The notes below the pieces were generated by a model. The model was not told where the DNA came from. It worked only from the letters and a program-made list of their open reading frames with translations, and did not search any database. Below, one piece after another: positions 1 to 5,523 of a stretch of DNA of 5,523 bases (positions are counted from its first letter, which is position 1; each line of letters starts with the position of its first letter). Made by a program: the position numbers and the translations under genes. The DNA comes from Bacillota bacterium. GTDB lineage: Bacteria; Bacillota; Clostridia; Acetivibrionales; DSM-2933. Location of the stretch: the NCBI GenBank assembly GCA_023441845.1, contig JAEZNF010000531.1:1-5523 (forward strand), given 5' to 3'.

Positions 1-165
1 ATGTATCAATAAACTATAGGTTTTTGAGACAGGAAGGCGCGGGTTTTTGCACCTGGTTTGGTGCAATTTCTATATTAAATTGCCAGAAGGCTTTATTCCC
101 GATTGTTACACGGGGGTTATAGCCCAACAAGGCGTACGCAAGGACGCTGCGACCTTTAATAAATC
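1..165 (+). ncRNA. Candidate structured RNA, possibly an orphan HEARO/omega-RNA-like element
   Basis: No plausible ORF covers this segment, and it is visibly richer in G+C than the AT-rich DNA after it. It contains several local helices: a perfect 7-bp hairpin at 47-66 (TTGCACC/GGTGCAA), a GCC-AGAA-GGC mini-hairpin at 82-91, CCCG 98-101 facing CGGG 111-114, a competing GGG/CCC pairing across TTATA just after it (possible pseudoknot), and AAGG 129-132 facing CCTT 153-156 around a GCGT/ACGC helix. Length (about 150 nt) and the GGAAGGC and GGGGGTTATAGCCC motifs recall, from memory only, the HEARO RNAs that serve as omega-RNAs of IscB in IS200/IS605-type elements. No iscB or transposase lies downstream, so it would be an orphan copy. 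The strand is inferred from that resemblance. The left edge may be cut by the window. Structure is moderately supported; the family assignment is weak. Confidence 0.35.
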
Positions 166-265
166 TTATCTACCTCTTACTTTAACTTACTTATATAAAG
201 ATTTCCAACTAATTCTGCATTAAGTCAAGAAAACTGTTTCTAATTATTCCTACGCAAAAAGGTGG

Positions 266-1285
266 TTAGAATTCTTTATCTAGGTAATCTGTTATAGTTT
301 TTATATATTTATTGTTACCGGAATCATTTATTTCTTGATTAAGCTTATCATCTATATTGAATGACCCATCAACCTTTTGGAAGAAAACACAAGCTCTGTG
401 CCAAGTATTATCATCGCTTTCAAAAGCAATAATGATTACATCTTTTAGTCCGTCCTTATTAACATCTTGAAATGATACTGCTTTAACATCCACGCCATAT
501 GGAAATGGTGATCCAAAAGAATAAAGAATATCTCCATCTTCATTTGTTAAATAAAATTCTGTAAGTATGTGTTTTCCAGTATCACATTGTCCTGATACAA
601 ATTTAACGTTACCCCAAGAATTCAAATCAACTTTGAAAGATTGATTTTTAAAAGGTCTAAATTTAAAATCACTAAGATTATATGGATTAAACTGAAAGGT
701 TCCATCCAAATGTAAACTTAAATCCATTGAATAGTCTTTTATTTCTTTTGATTTATACTTATACTTAAAGGTTGCTTCAATCCCACCATTTGGTTTGAAC
801 ACTAATTTGACATTTGCCGTATCTCCCGTGTTTACATTGAACTGGCAATAGGCTGCATCCTTATCAACTATACCATTAAAATATCCCCAACAGATAGAAT
901 CATTAGGTGAATTATATTCAGAATTAGGTACGTATGTCTCAAAAAGTGAGAATTTTCCCGATATTTCTCCGTTTGCTATTTTAGAAATATGAAAAGAGGG
1001 ATAATTATCATCATGATCATTAATGCTATTTTTCACAACCCATACTTTTTTAACGTATTGATTATAATCAATTAAATCACTTGGTGCATATGTTGCTGTA
1101 GGTGTTTTTGTAGGTGCTTTTGTAGCTGTATTTGTTCCCTGAGATTTTTCACCTACACTATTTGATATAGCAGTCTCCAAAGGCGATTGTAAAGTTTTGG
1201 GAGAAGTATTGATTGGAGAACTATTTCCGCACCCATTCAAAATAAGTAAAGCTATTAATGCAGCATAAATCAATTTTTTAATCAT
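266..1285 (-). CDS. Secreted lipoprotein with C-terminal DxNxDGxxD (VCBS/FG-GAP-like) motif, function unknown
   Basis: The 339-residue product is probably lipid-anchored to the outer face of the membrane. Residues 1-19 form a lipoprotein signal (two Lys, a hydrophobic core, then L-N-G-C with C19 as the lipidated Cys; Asn at -2 is a little unusual). Residues 20-69 are a Ser/Thr/Pro-rich, low-complexity tether (KAPTKTPTATYAPS). The rest is a folded, beta-rich region. Residues 274-282 (DVNKDGLKD) fit the D-x-N-x-D-G-x-x-D calcium loop of VCBS/FG-GAP-type repeats, followed by a hydrophobic VIIIAF strand. The C-terminus resembles small clostridial lipoproteins I know of, but no function is established. 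I chose ATG 1285 rather than the in-frame ATG at 1318 because GGAGG lies 5 nt upstream and the lipobox then falls at the expected distance. No clear promoter or terminator was found. The upstream DNA is the 3' flank of a group II intron remnant. Confidence 0.85.
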   Translation of the reverse strand: MIKKLIYAALIALLILNGCGNSSPINTSPKTLQSPLETAISNSVGEKSQGTNTATKAPTKTPTATYAPSDLIDYNQYVKKVWVVKNSINDHDDNYPSFHISKIANGEISGKFSLFETYVPNSEYNSPNDSICWGYFNGIVDKDAAYCQFNVNTGDTANVKLVFKPNGGIEATFKYKYKSKEIKDYSMDLSLHLDGTFQFNPYNLSDFKFRPFKNQSFKVDLNSWGNVKFVSGQCDTGKHILTEFYLTNEDGDILYSFGSPFPYGVDVKAVSFQDVNKDGLKDVIIIAFESDDNTWHRACVFFQKVDGSFNIDDKLNQEINDSGNNKYIKTITDYLDKEF

Positions 1286-1290
1286 TCTTT

Positions 1291-1295
1291 CCTCC
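1291..1295 (-). promoter_or_regulatory. Ribosome binding site of the lipoprotein gene
   Basis: GGAGG on the minus strand, 5 nt before the ATG at 1283-1285. It fixes the start at this ATG and excludes the upstream in-frame ATG at 1318, which would put eleven extra residues, several acidic, in front of the signal peptide. Confidence 0.85.
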
Positions 1296-1376
1296 AGTAA
1301 TTCTCCAAACAAAACCAAATAGTGAACAATGTTTAATAAACTGCATTAACTTCAAAGCCCTTCTTTCAAAACCGGC

Positions 1377-1426
1377 ATAGGAATAGGTAAGGTTTTGACG
1401 TGATCGCCACCTTTTCCCCCTCCTCC
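1377..1426 (-). ncRNA. Group II intron domain VI and probable 3' splice site
   Basis: Directly 3' of domain V, the minus strand can form a purine-rich stem (GGAGGAGG with AAAAGG on the 5' side) closing on a GGCG-AUCA-CGUC hairpin, with CCUUACCUAUUCC on the 3' side. One fold leaves the A at 1384 bulged; it would be the branch-point adenosine, 8 nt from an AU terminus at 1377. Group II introns are known to end in AY with the branch A 7-8 nt upstream, so 1377 is my predicted intron end. The helix has mismatches and other foldings exist, so the exact boundary is inference. Confidence 0.6.
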
Positions 1427-1460
1427 AAGCCGGACAGGAACCTTTCAATTCACCCGGCTT
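1427..1460 (-). ncRNA. Group II intron domain V (catalytic hairpin)
   Basis: These 34 nt fold exactly as a canonical group II domain V on the minus strand. The lower stem is AAGCCGGGU with GUCCGGCUU (positions 1-9 with 26-34, including two G-U pairs). A two-nucleotide bulge (CU) lies at positions 24-25. The upper stem is GAAUU with GGUUC, closed by a GAAA tetraloop at positions 15-18. The catalytic triad AGC occupies positions 2-4. Length, bulge position, tetraloop position and triad all match the known family. This is the strongest non-coding signal in the window and shows that a group II intron, or its 3' end, is present here. No intron-encoded reverse transcriptase is found in the window, so mobility would need help from elsewhere. 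Confidence 0.92.
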
Positions 1461-1600
1461 TCCAACAAACCAACCTACTTGCCTTCTTCGGCTTTCGACC
1501 TCCTGCTACCTCACGATAGCAGTTTGCTTCAGTTTAAAACTTTAAGCTTTTTCCGGACCATGCCCCGTGATTCAGAGCAAGCCACGGACGGCTTGCCCAC
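1461..1600 (-). ncRNA. Probable group II intron region 5' of domain V (domain II/III-like hairpins)
   Basis: On the minus strand this stretch holds two strong hairpins. One is a 9-bp stem at 1575-1598 (GGGCAAGCC with GGCTTGCTC, 6-nt loop). The other is a 6-bp stem at 1503-1522 (CTGCTA with TAGCAG), followed by GGTCGAAAGCC. It runs straight into domain V, leaving space for at most a very short domain IV, so the usual ORF position of a group II intron is empty. I assign it to the intron by position and structure; the individual domain names are inference. No convincing ORF occupies it. Confidence 0.5.
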
Positions 1601-1641
1601 AAACCATTACAACTCATTCTTCATTAACAATGATAATCCCT

Positions 1642-1995
1642 TTACTTCATTTCTACTAGATCAGGTTCAATACAAATGCATTTTGCCATCCAACAATCAG
1701 ATTTTTCTGTACCTAATTCATGATTGTTAATACACACAATATTTAAGCCATCTAATCCATCTAGTCCACAGCATCCATTTAATCTTGACTTATCCGAATG
1801 TCGCTCTGTGTTAATAATATCTTTAATGTTTATGATAAGATTCCCTTCAGTAGAGTAATAATCACCATCATCTATTATATAATAACCTTGTGGTATGTAA
1901 TCTTCACCATCATTCTCATTCAATAAGTTTTTATCTTCTAATTTTATTAAATTATTACTGATTTGAATTTTACATTGTTTACAAAATAACTTCAT
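1642..1995 (-). CDS. Small Cys-rich conserved protein of unknown function, putative metal-binding
   Basis: The 117-residue product lacks a signal peptide or membrane segment and is probably cytoplasmic. It is acidic and has eight Cys. C5-x2-C8 opens the protein like a zinc-ribbon knuckle. The core RLNGCCGLDGLDG (71-83) carries C75-C76, followed by C88, then TEKSDCWMAKCIC (96-108) with C101, C106 and C108. I recall the N-G-C-C-G-x-D-G...DCW core as a recurrent uncharacterised bacterial family, but cannot name a domain or role; zinc binding is inferred from the paired Cys. The start is ATG 1995, not the in-frame ATGs at 2031 or 2028, because GAGGGG lies 6 nt upstream and the protein then begins at the conserved-looking MKLFCKQC. 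It sits between a domain-V-bearing intron 3' end and a possible intron 5' end. Confidence 0.8.
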   Translation of the reverse strand: MKLFCKQCKIQISNNLIKLEDKNLLNENDGEDYIPQGYYIIDDGDYYSTEGNLIINIKDIINTERHSDKSRLNGCCGLDGLDGLNIVCINNHELGTEKSDCWMAKCICIEPDLVEMK

Positions 1996-2001
1996 AAGAA
2001 A

Positions 2002-2007
2002 CCCCTC
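2002..2007 (-). promoter_or_regulatory. Ribosome binding site of the small Cys-rich gene
   Basis: GAGGGG on the minus strand, 6 nt before the ATG at 1993-1995. The alternative in-frame ATGs at 2031 and 2028 have no comparable site, so this decides the start. Confidence 0.8.
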
Positions 2008-2039
2008 GATTTCAAAATACTTGCACATCACGTTCGATA

Positions 2040-2066
2040 CCGAAATATTTCGGGCATGGATGCCCG
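2040..2066 (-). other. Two adjacent palindromes, possible intron domain I hairpins or operator
   Basis: CCGAAATATTTCGG (2040-2053) is a perfect 14-nt palindrome. It overlaps CGGGC-ATGGAT-GCCCG (2051-2066), a 5-bp hairpin that extends to a 17-nt near-palindrome. They lie 45-70 nt upstream of the small Cys-rich gene and just inside the proposed 5' end of the intron. They could be domain I substructure or a regulatory site; the sequence alone does not decide. Confidence 0.4.
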
Positions 2067-2102
2067 GTCTTGCATGGTCTGTCGCACTAGCGTTGCATTT
2101 CC

Positions 2103-2151
2103 GACATGTGTTGTATATATAAATAATATTTTTGTATATACGACATATGTC
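2103..2151. repeat. Long inverted repeat, 21-bp arms with 7-nt loop
   Basis: Arms 2103-2123 and 2131-2151 pair along all 21 positions on the plus strand if three G-U wobbles are allowed (GACATGTGTTG... against ...CGACATATGTC), with TAATATT as the loop. The outer right arm contains the 10-nt palindrome GACATATGTC (2142-2151), and TTGTATATA-type sequence recurs in both arms. Possible roles are a bidirectional terminator-like hairpin (no long U-run follows it), a small non-autonomous element such as a MITE, or paired operators upstream of the small gene. It lies outside the proposed intron end at 2087. No coding sequence overlaps it. Confidence 0.6.
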
Positions 2152-2438
2152 AGATATAAGTGCTATGGTATAACTTTACTGCTCATTTCATCAGACCTTA
2201 ATCCCTGATTAGACAAAATTCTGATTATATTCAATTCAACAATATAACACTGCAAAAATAAACAGAATAAATTCGACAAATTTATTTAAATCAACCATTC
2301 TCTATGTAATTATATAATATATTGTATAACATTTCACCAAAATACTAAAAATTTTCTCACTTTTATACAGCATTCAAAACACCAGAACCTCTACTGAAAA
2401 AAGCTTGTAATTTATAATCAACTATTTTGCTTTCAACT
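2152..2438. other. AT-rich intergenic DNA with no recognised feature
   Basis: About 290 nt of very AT-rich DNA between the inverted repeat and the terminator of the large secreted-protein gene. I see no ORF with a ribosome binding site and no RNA-like structure. A perfect minus-strand TATAAT occurs at 2224-2229 but lacks a good -35 at normal spacing, so I do not call a promoter. The promoter of the small Cys-rich gene may lie here or in the inverted repeat. Confidence 0.6.
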
Positions 2439-2470
2439 AAAAAAACTGCCTCAGTTTTTTGAGACAGTTT
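2439..2470 (-). terminator. Rho-independent terminator of the large secreted-protein gene
   Basis: On the minus strand an 11-bp stem (arms 2460-2470 and 2443-2453, AAACTGTCTCA with TGAGGCAGTTT, one G-U pair) is followed by a run of T down to 2439. It begins about 55 nt after the stop codon at 2526. The A-rich opposite side could give weak termination for plus-strand transcripts too, but no plus-strand gene needs it. Confidence 0.88.
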
Positions 2471-2525
2471 AATTATTATTCTCCTCCATTCATTTCTCAA
2501 AGCAGCCTCACAGCGACAGTTTAGT

Positions 2526-5468
2526 TTATTGGTTAGAGAAATTAATATCGTCGCTTTTGGAGCCTACCACTTTTATATTTATTCTGTCCAGTGTAGATAT
2601 GCCCTGCAATGCAGGAAGAACCTTGTATGCATTATCAGTATTGCCTGCAAATGGAATATCTGCTACCCATGCCTTGACATAATAATCTCCGTCAGCCATC
2701 CTGTCATGGGTATACGCCTTCATGTTAGCAGGATTGACCTTAATTGTAACAGTCGATGTCTCAGTTATTTTATACATACCTTCCTTATTTTCATCCTGCT
2801 TGTCATTAATATATTCTCTGTATTTATAACTGTTGAAACTACCCAGCGTCCCCGATTCCGTATAACCTTCAAGTATATTCTTCCAGCGGGCATCCGTTTT
2901 TGCATCGGCATCTTTATCAGTGGCTACACTCAAATGATTATCAGTGCGTTCATCAATAACTTTGGGATATTCTATTACTTCCGGCTGTGCCTTAGTATAA
3001 TAAATCGTACTGTTCTTATTATACTCAACTTCCATCCACTTTCTGCCATCCAATCCTACTGAGTTTACCGAGAGCACCGCAGGTTGCCCCACATAACCTT
3101 TGCCGGATAGTTTTGCAGGCTGATTATTCAGGTACACCGGATGGTTATTCTTATCTTTATACACAAGATTTGACTCATATCTGAATGCGTTTATAAAAGC
3201 CTGGACAAGGTCGGTATGATCTTTAGTACTGCCTTTACTTGGTTTATAGGTCACAGTTGTTATCTTAAAAGTATATTTTCCAGCAGGATTAAAGTAGAAA
3301 CCCGACTTTATTGGGAATTCTATTCCGCTAAAAGCTTTGTCGGTTGCCAAAACTCCTTTTTCTATTGATGACTTTTTATAGTTATCTTTCAAACGGCTTG
3401 CTATTTTCCATTCACTATTAGCGCTATTCTGATTGGTAAACGTCCTTTTATATTGTCCATTTACCCTTACAGGGCTTGAAAGCGTATTATTTCCGTCCAT
3501 ATTGTACATCAAGCGTATAACATTAAATTTATACGGCTCACTTGTCCAAAACAGATTCTTTGTCCAACTGGTATCAGTGTTTGTGTCAATCTGGTTTTTA
3601 TAGGTCTTTGGCGCAATGGTCTGCTTACCGTTATAGATATGGGTCGTAATACTTCTTGTATCCGTACTTCCATTAAATTCTGCGTCTGTATCGTCTTCAT
3701 GCCCGGGACAATATGACGAACCATCTTCTTTTACATTACAGCCGCTGCAATGATATTCATAATGCGCATATGCTTTACCTGTATTAAAAGATATTTTGCC
3801 GTTATTTACCGTTTTGGTGTCAGAACCCGAGGTGCCATTCAGCCACTTTTTATTCTCAGGATCATCATATTTATCATTGTCGTTAACATTTGTTGCATCC
3901 CTTCTATGAATTGTTGTGCTTATTTCAGGATGCTTGATAATTTTAGCAGCTGGCCCGGATACAGCTTCATTTACAGTATTGCCGGAAAAATCAAATGGCT
4001 TGAATAGCTGCGGTGAATTGTTAACTACATCCAATTGACCCCATGCATTTCCAAACAGGCTTCCATTATTCGGAGCTTCCAATTCTGCCCCAATATCTTT
4101 ACCGTCAGCCAGAGTAAATTTAACACTTTTACTTAAAACATTATAAGGGATGTCGATATGTCCTGTTGTAGCCGGTATACGTTTTGACAGGCCGATCTTC
4201 CAGCTTAATATGTTATTTTCCAGATTGATTTCTTCCGGGTCTTTCCCGTCCTCATTTAGCTTAAACTCAAAATATACATCACTGTCTTCCGGCATTGTAA
4301 AACTTATGTAAAACCTGGTGCCGGAAGCCGGAATGTCAATTTTTTGGTCTGTCATTACTATTTCACTTGATGATACTTTGTTATATGGTATGGATGTTCC
4401 ATCTTTTTTTGTGATTTTCAGTTTGTAATCTACTCCTTGATAAGCCTTATTATTTAATTTTGAGCCGACAATTATGCCAACTTTAACCTCCTCACCCGGT
4501 TCTGCTTTTTCTGAGGGCAGGGATGGATATACATGTTTAAATTGGGCATATAATTCGTCATCATCCATCATGTCAAAAGGCTTTAAAAGAAATGACTTAT
4601 AGTTCAAATTATAGTCAAACGTTGAATTGCTGGTGTTACCATCCCAATAGTAAAAAGCAATTCCCAAACCCCAAGCATGCTTAGTTGGCGGTTGGATTAT
4701 GTACAGGCAATTTTCAAAGTTTTCGACTGGTGGGGGATTTAGAATATTTTGTGCAAAATATTTACGTCTTTTATCAGAATCGTTTTTATATATTTCTTTG
4801 TCTAAGTAAGAATCTAGGGTATTAGGTAAAAATCTAGAACTTGCAATATCATTAATCCACTTATTTATATAATACCTAACATCACTAATATCTTTCACTT
4901 CAGGCTTTCTTCCATTTTCAAAATACAGATTTTTTTTATTACCCATACTCCAGGGATACTCAACCCACCTTTTATCTTTGGATTTGTATCCCTTATTATC
5001 ATGGGGAAAATCCGGGTTTGAAAAAACAGAACCGTCTTTTGCATATCCTAATGCTCTGAAAATCTTTTCATCTGGTTGATATTTACCTTCGCTTAATAAG
5101 GCTGCCAATTCATCGACATCTTTAGCATAGTAATAGTAATTTGTACCACTAGTAGTTGTATTCTTACTTACTGTTTCAGGGTTATTTCCATACACAAAAA
5201 CAGGGGCATTTTTAAAAGCAACTGGACCCTTCCTAGCATAATTCTCAAATAATTCAAGCTCCTTTTTTTCACTTATTCCATCTGAATTATCAATAGAAAC
5301 TTTTGCTTTTGTTTTATAATAATCCGATAATTTTAATGTTTCATTTAGAAAACTGTTTGCATCATTTACCGCCTCTAAAGCAGTTTGATATTCCTTAGCA
5401 TATATGTTTATAGGTGTACTCGAAGCAATAAGAGATAAAGCTATCAAATAACATATTATCTTTCGCAC
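2526..5468 (-). CDS. Large secreted protein with CARDB-like domain and extracytoplasmic CxxC-x9-CxxH cluster
   Basis: The 980-residue product is exported. Residues 1-24 are a Sec signal peptide (MRK, hydrophobic core, cleavage likely after NIYA). There is no other membrane segment, sortase motif, SLH or dockerin repeat, so it is released or held by partners. Residues 25-320 are an unrecognised domain (KHAWGLGIAFYYWDG near 263-277). Residues 322-426 look like a CARDB/Ig-like sandwich, starting PGEEVKVGIIV and ending INLENNILSWKIG. Residues 430-700 include H573, C574, C577, C587 and H590 (HCSGC...YCPGH), a likely zinc knuckle or disulfide site. Residues 700-980 are beta-rich with PAGKYTFKITTVTY and DGDYYVKAWVADIPF strands. 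It vaguely recalls large clostridial surface proteins of the Athe_2463/DUF5704 type (memory only). The GTG start at 5466-5468 has AAGGGGG 8 nt upstream. It is monocistronic at its 3' end; the neighbour upstream lies outside the window. Confidence 0.9.
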   Translation of the reverse strand: MRKIICYLIALSLIASSTPINIYAKEYQTALEAVNDANSFLNETLKLSDYYKTKAKVSIDNSDGISEKKELELFENYARKGPVAFKNAPVFVYGNNPETVSKNTTTSGTNYYYYAKDVDELAALLSEGKYQPDEKIFRALGYAKDGSVFSNPDFPHDNKGYKSKDKRWVEYPWSMGNKKNLYFENGRKPEVKDISDVRYYINKWINDIASSRFLPNTLDSYLDKEIYKNDSDKRRKYFAQNILNPPPVENFENCLYIIQPPTKHAWGLGIAFYYWDGNTSNSTFDYNLNYKSFLLKPFDMMDDDELYAQFKHVYPSLPSEKAEPGEEVKVGIIVGSKLNNKAYQGVDYKLKITKKDGTSIPYNKVSSSEIVMTDQKIDIPASGTRFYISFTMPEDSDVYFEFKLNEDGKDPEEINLENNILSWKIGLSKRIPATTGHIDIPYNVLSKSVKFTLADGKDIGAELEAPNNGSLFGNAWGQLDVVNNSPQLFKPFDFSGNTVNEAVSGPAAKIIKHPEISTTIHRRDATNVNDNDKYDDPENKKWLNGTSGSDTKTVNNGKISFNTGKAYAHYEYHCSGCNVKEDGSSYCPGHEDDTDAEFNGSTDTRSITTHIYNGKQTIAPKTYKNQIDTNTDTSWTKNLFWTSEPYKFNVIRLMYNMDGNNTLSSPVRVNGQYKRTFTNQNSANSEWKIASRLKDNYKKSSIEKGVLATDKAFSGIEFPIKSGFYFNPAGKYTFKITTVTYKPSKGSTKDHTDLVQAFINAFRYESNLVYKDKNNHPVYLNNQPAKLSGKGYVGQPAVLSVNSVGLDGRKWMEVEYNKNSTIYYTKAQPEVIEYPKVIDERTDNHLSVATDKDADAKTDARWKNILEGYTESGTLGSFNSYKYREYINDKQDENKEGMYKITETSTVTIKVNPANMKAYTHDRMADGDYYVKAWVADIPFAGNTDNAYKVLPALQGISTLDRINIKVVGSKSDDINFSNQ

Positions 5469-5476
5469 TCTTTCAA

Positions 5477-5483
5477 CCCCCTT
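5477..5483 (-). promoter_or_regulatory. Ribosome binding site of the large secreted-protein gene
   Basis: AAGGGGG on the minus strand, 8 nt before a GTG start. Because the start is not ATG, this site is what supports beginning the protein here; the signal peptide starts at the second codon with R-K, as expected. Confidence 0.8.
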
Positions 5484-5496
5484 AAAATATTATCAT

Positions 5497-5521
5497 CTTA
5501 TCATTGGTAGCTTACGATAAG
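5497..5521. other. Short inverted repeat upstream of the large secreted-protein gene
   Basis: CTTATC (5497-5502) and GATAAG (5516-5521) form 6-bp arms around a 13-nt spacer, about 30 nt upstream of the GTG start. It could be an operator or part of a leader structure that continues past the window edge. Six base pairs in AT-rich DNA can easily arise by chance. Confidence 0.25.
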
Positions 5522-5523
5522 GG

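Larger units (their letters stand above)
1377..2087 (-). mobile_element. Putative degenerate group II intron enclosing the small Cys-rich gene
   Basis: The 3' end (domains V-VI, 1377-1460) is well supported. The proposed 5' end is GTGCG at 2083-2087 on the minus strand, matching the GUGYG consensus and followed by hairpin-rich DNA (2040-2066). The interval is 711 nt, of which the 1642-1995 gene takes 354. That leaves about 357 nt of intron, too little for a complete domain I plus II-VI. No reverse transcriptase/maturase is present. The simplest readings are a decayed intron that has lost most of domain I and gained or trapped a small gene, or a 3' fragment with an unrelated GTGCG by chance. 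Confidence refers to the whole span; domain V itself is much firmer. Confidence 0.4.

Noticed and set aside
1..165. Group II intron domain V or a c-di-GMP riboswitch in the left-end structured segment
   Set aside because: None of the hairpins has the 34-nt domain V layout with AGC triad and bulge, and the conserved c-di-GMP-I core and tetraloop motifs are absent.
1479..1730. Plus-strand open frame of 83 codons
   Set aside because: It runs through the intron structures and the 3' end of the minus-strand Cys-rich gene, has no ribosome binding site and encodes a low-quality, non-protein-like sequence.
2123..2153. Possible minus-strand promoter, CTGACA (2148-2153) and TATTAT (2123-2128)
   Set aside because: The spacer is 19 nt, longer than normal, and both hexamers fall within an inverted repeat in AT-rich DNA; not enough to call.
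2529..3062. Plus-strand open frame of 177 codons
   Set aside because: Antisense shadow of the C-terminal part of the large secreted protein, whose signal peptide, binding site and terminator are all in order.
3509..3724. Minus-strand open frame of 71 codons
   Set aside because: Out-of-frame shadow inside the large secreted-protein gene with no independent start signal.
3750..4007. Plus-strand open frame of 85 codons
   Set aside because: Antisense to the middle of the large gene; Ile/Cys-rich composition typical of a shadow frame.
5489..5515. Possible promoter just upstream of the large gene (GATAAT as -10)
   Set aside because: The matching -35 fits only three of six bases and the implied transcript start would fall on the ribosome binding site.
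1..5523. CRISPR array, tRNA or rRNA
   Set aside because: No regularly spaced direct repeats, no cloverleaf with TTCRANY arm and no rRNA signature sequences were seen on either strand.

Overview
This looks like chromosomal DNA from a low-G+C, Gram-positive anaerobe of the Clostridia. The evidence is the AT-rich intergenic DNA, strong GGAGG-type ribosome binding sites, a short-tailed lipoprotein with a DxNxDGxxD loop of the kind common in clostridial genomes, and a large secreted protein with a CARDB-like domain. No species can be named from the window. All three protein genes I accept are on the minus strand.

Layout from high to low coordinates, the direction of transcription. (1) 2526-5468 encodes a 980-residue exported protein. 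It has a signal peptide, a CARDB-like beta-sandwich near residues 322-426 and an unusual extracytoplasmic CxxC-x9-CxxH cluster at residues 574-590. It starts with GTG and ends at a clear Rho-independent terminator (2439-2470). (2) 1996-2438 is non-coding. It holds an almost perfect 21-bp inverted repeat (2103-2151) and, at 2087, a GTGCG sequence that could be the 5' end of a group II intron. (3) 1642-1995 encodes a 117-residue Cys-rich protein of unknown function. (4) 1377-1600 reads on the minus strand as the 3' part of a group II intron. The 34-nt domain V at 1427-1460 matches the canonical fold position by position. (5) 266-1285 encodes a lipoprotein with a C-terminal calcium-loop-like motif. 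(6) 1-160 is a GC-richer, hairpin-dense, non-coding segment that probably specifies a structured RNA. A HEARO/omega-RNA-like element is my best guess, with low confidence.

No operon links the three genes: they are separated by about 360 and 530 nt, and the large gene has its own terminator. The most interesting reading is that the small Cys-rich gene lies between the two ends of a degenerate group II intron (1377-2087) that lacks a reverse transcriptase and most of domain I. The domain V is strong evidence; the 5' boundary and the idea that the gene is intron cargo are inference. Together with the possible orphan structured RNA, this makes the left 2.1 kb look like an accessory region where mobile elements have inserted and decayed.
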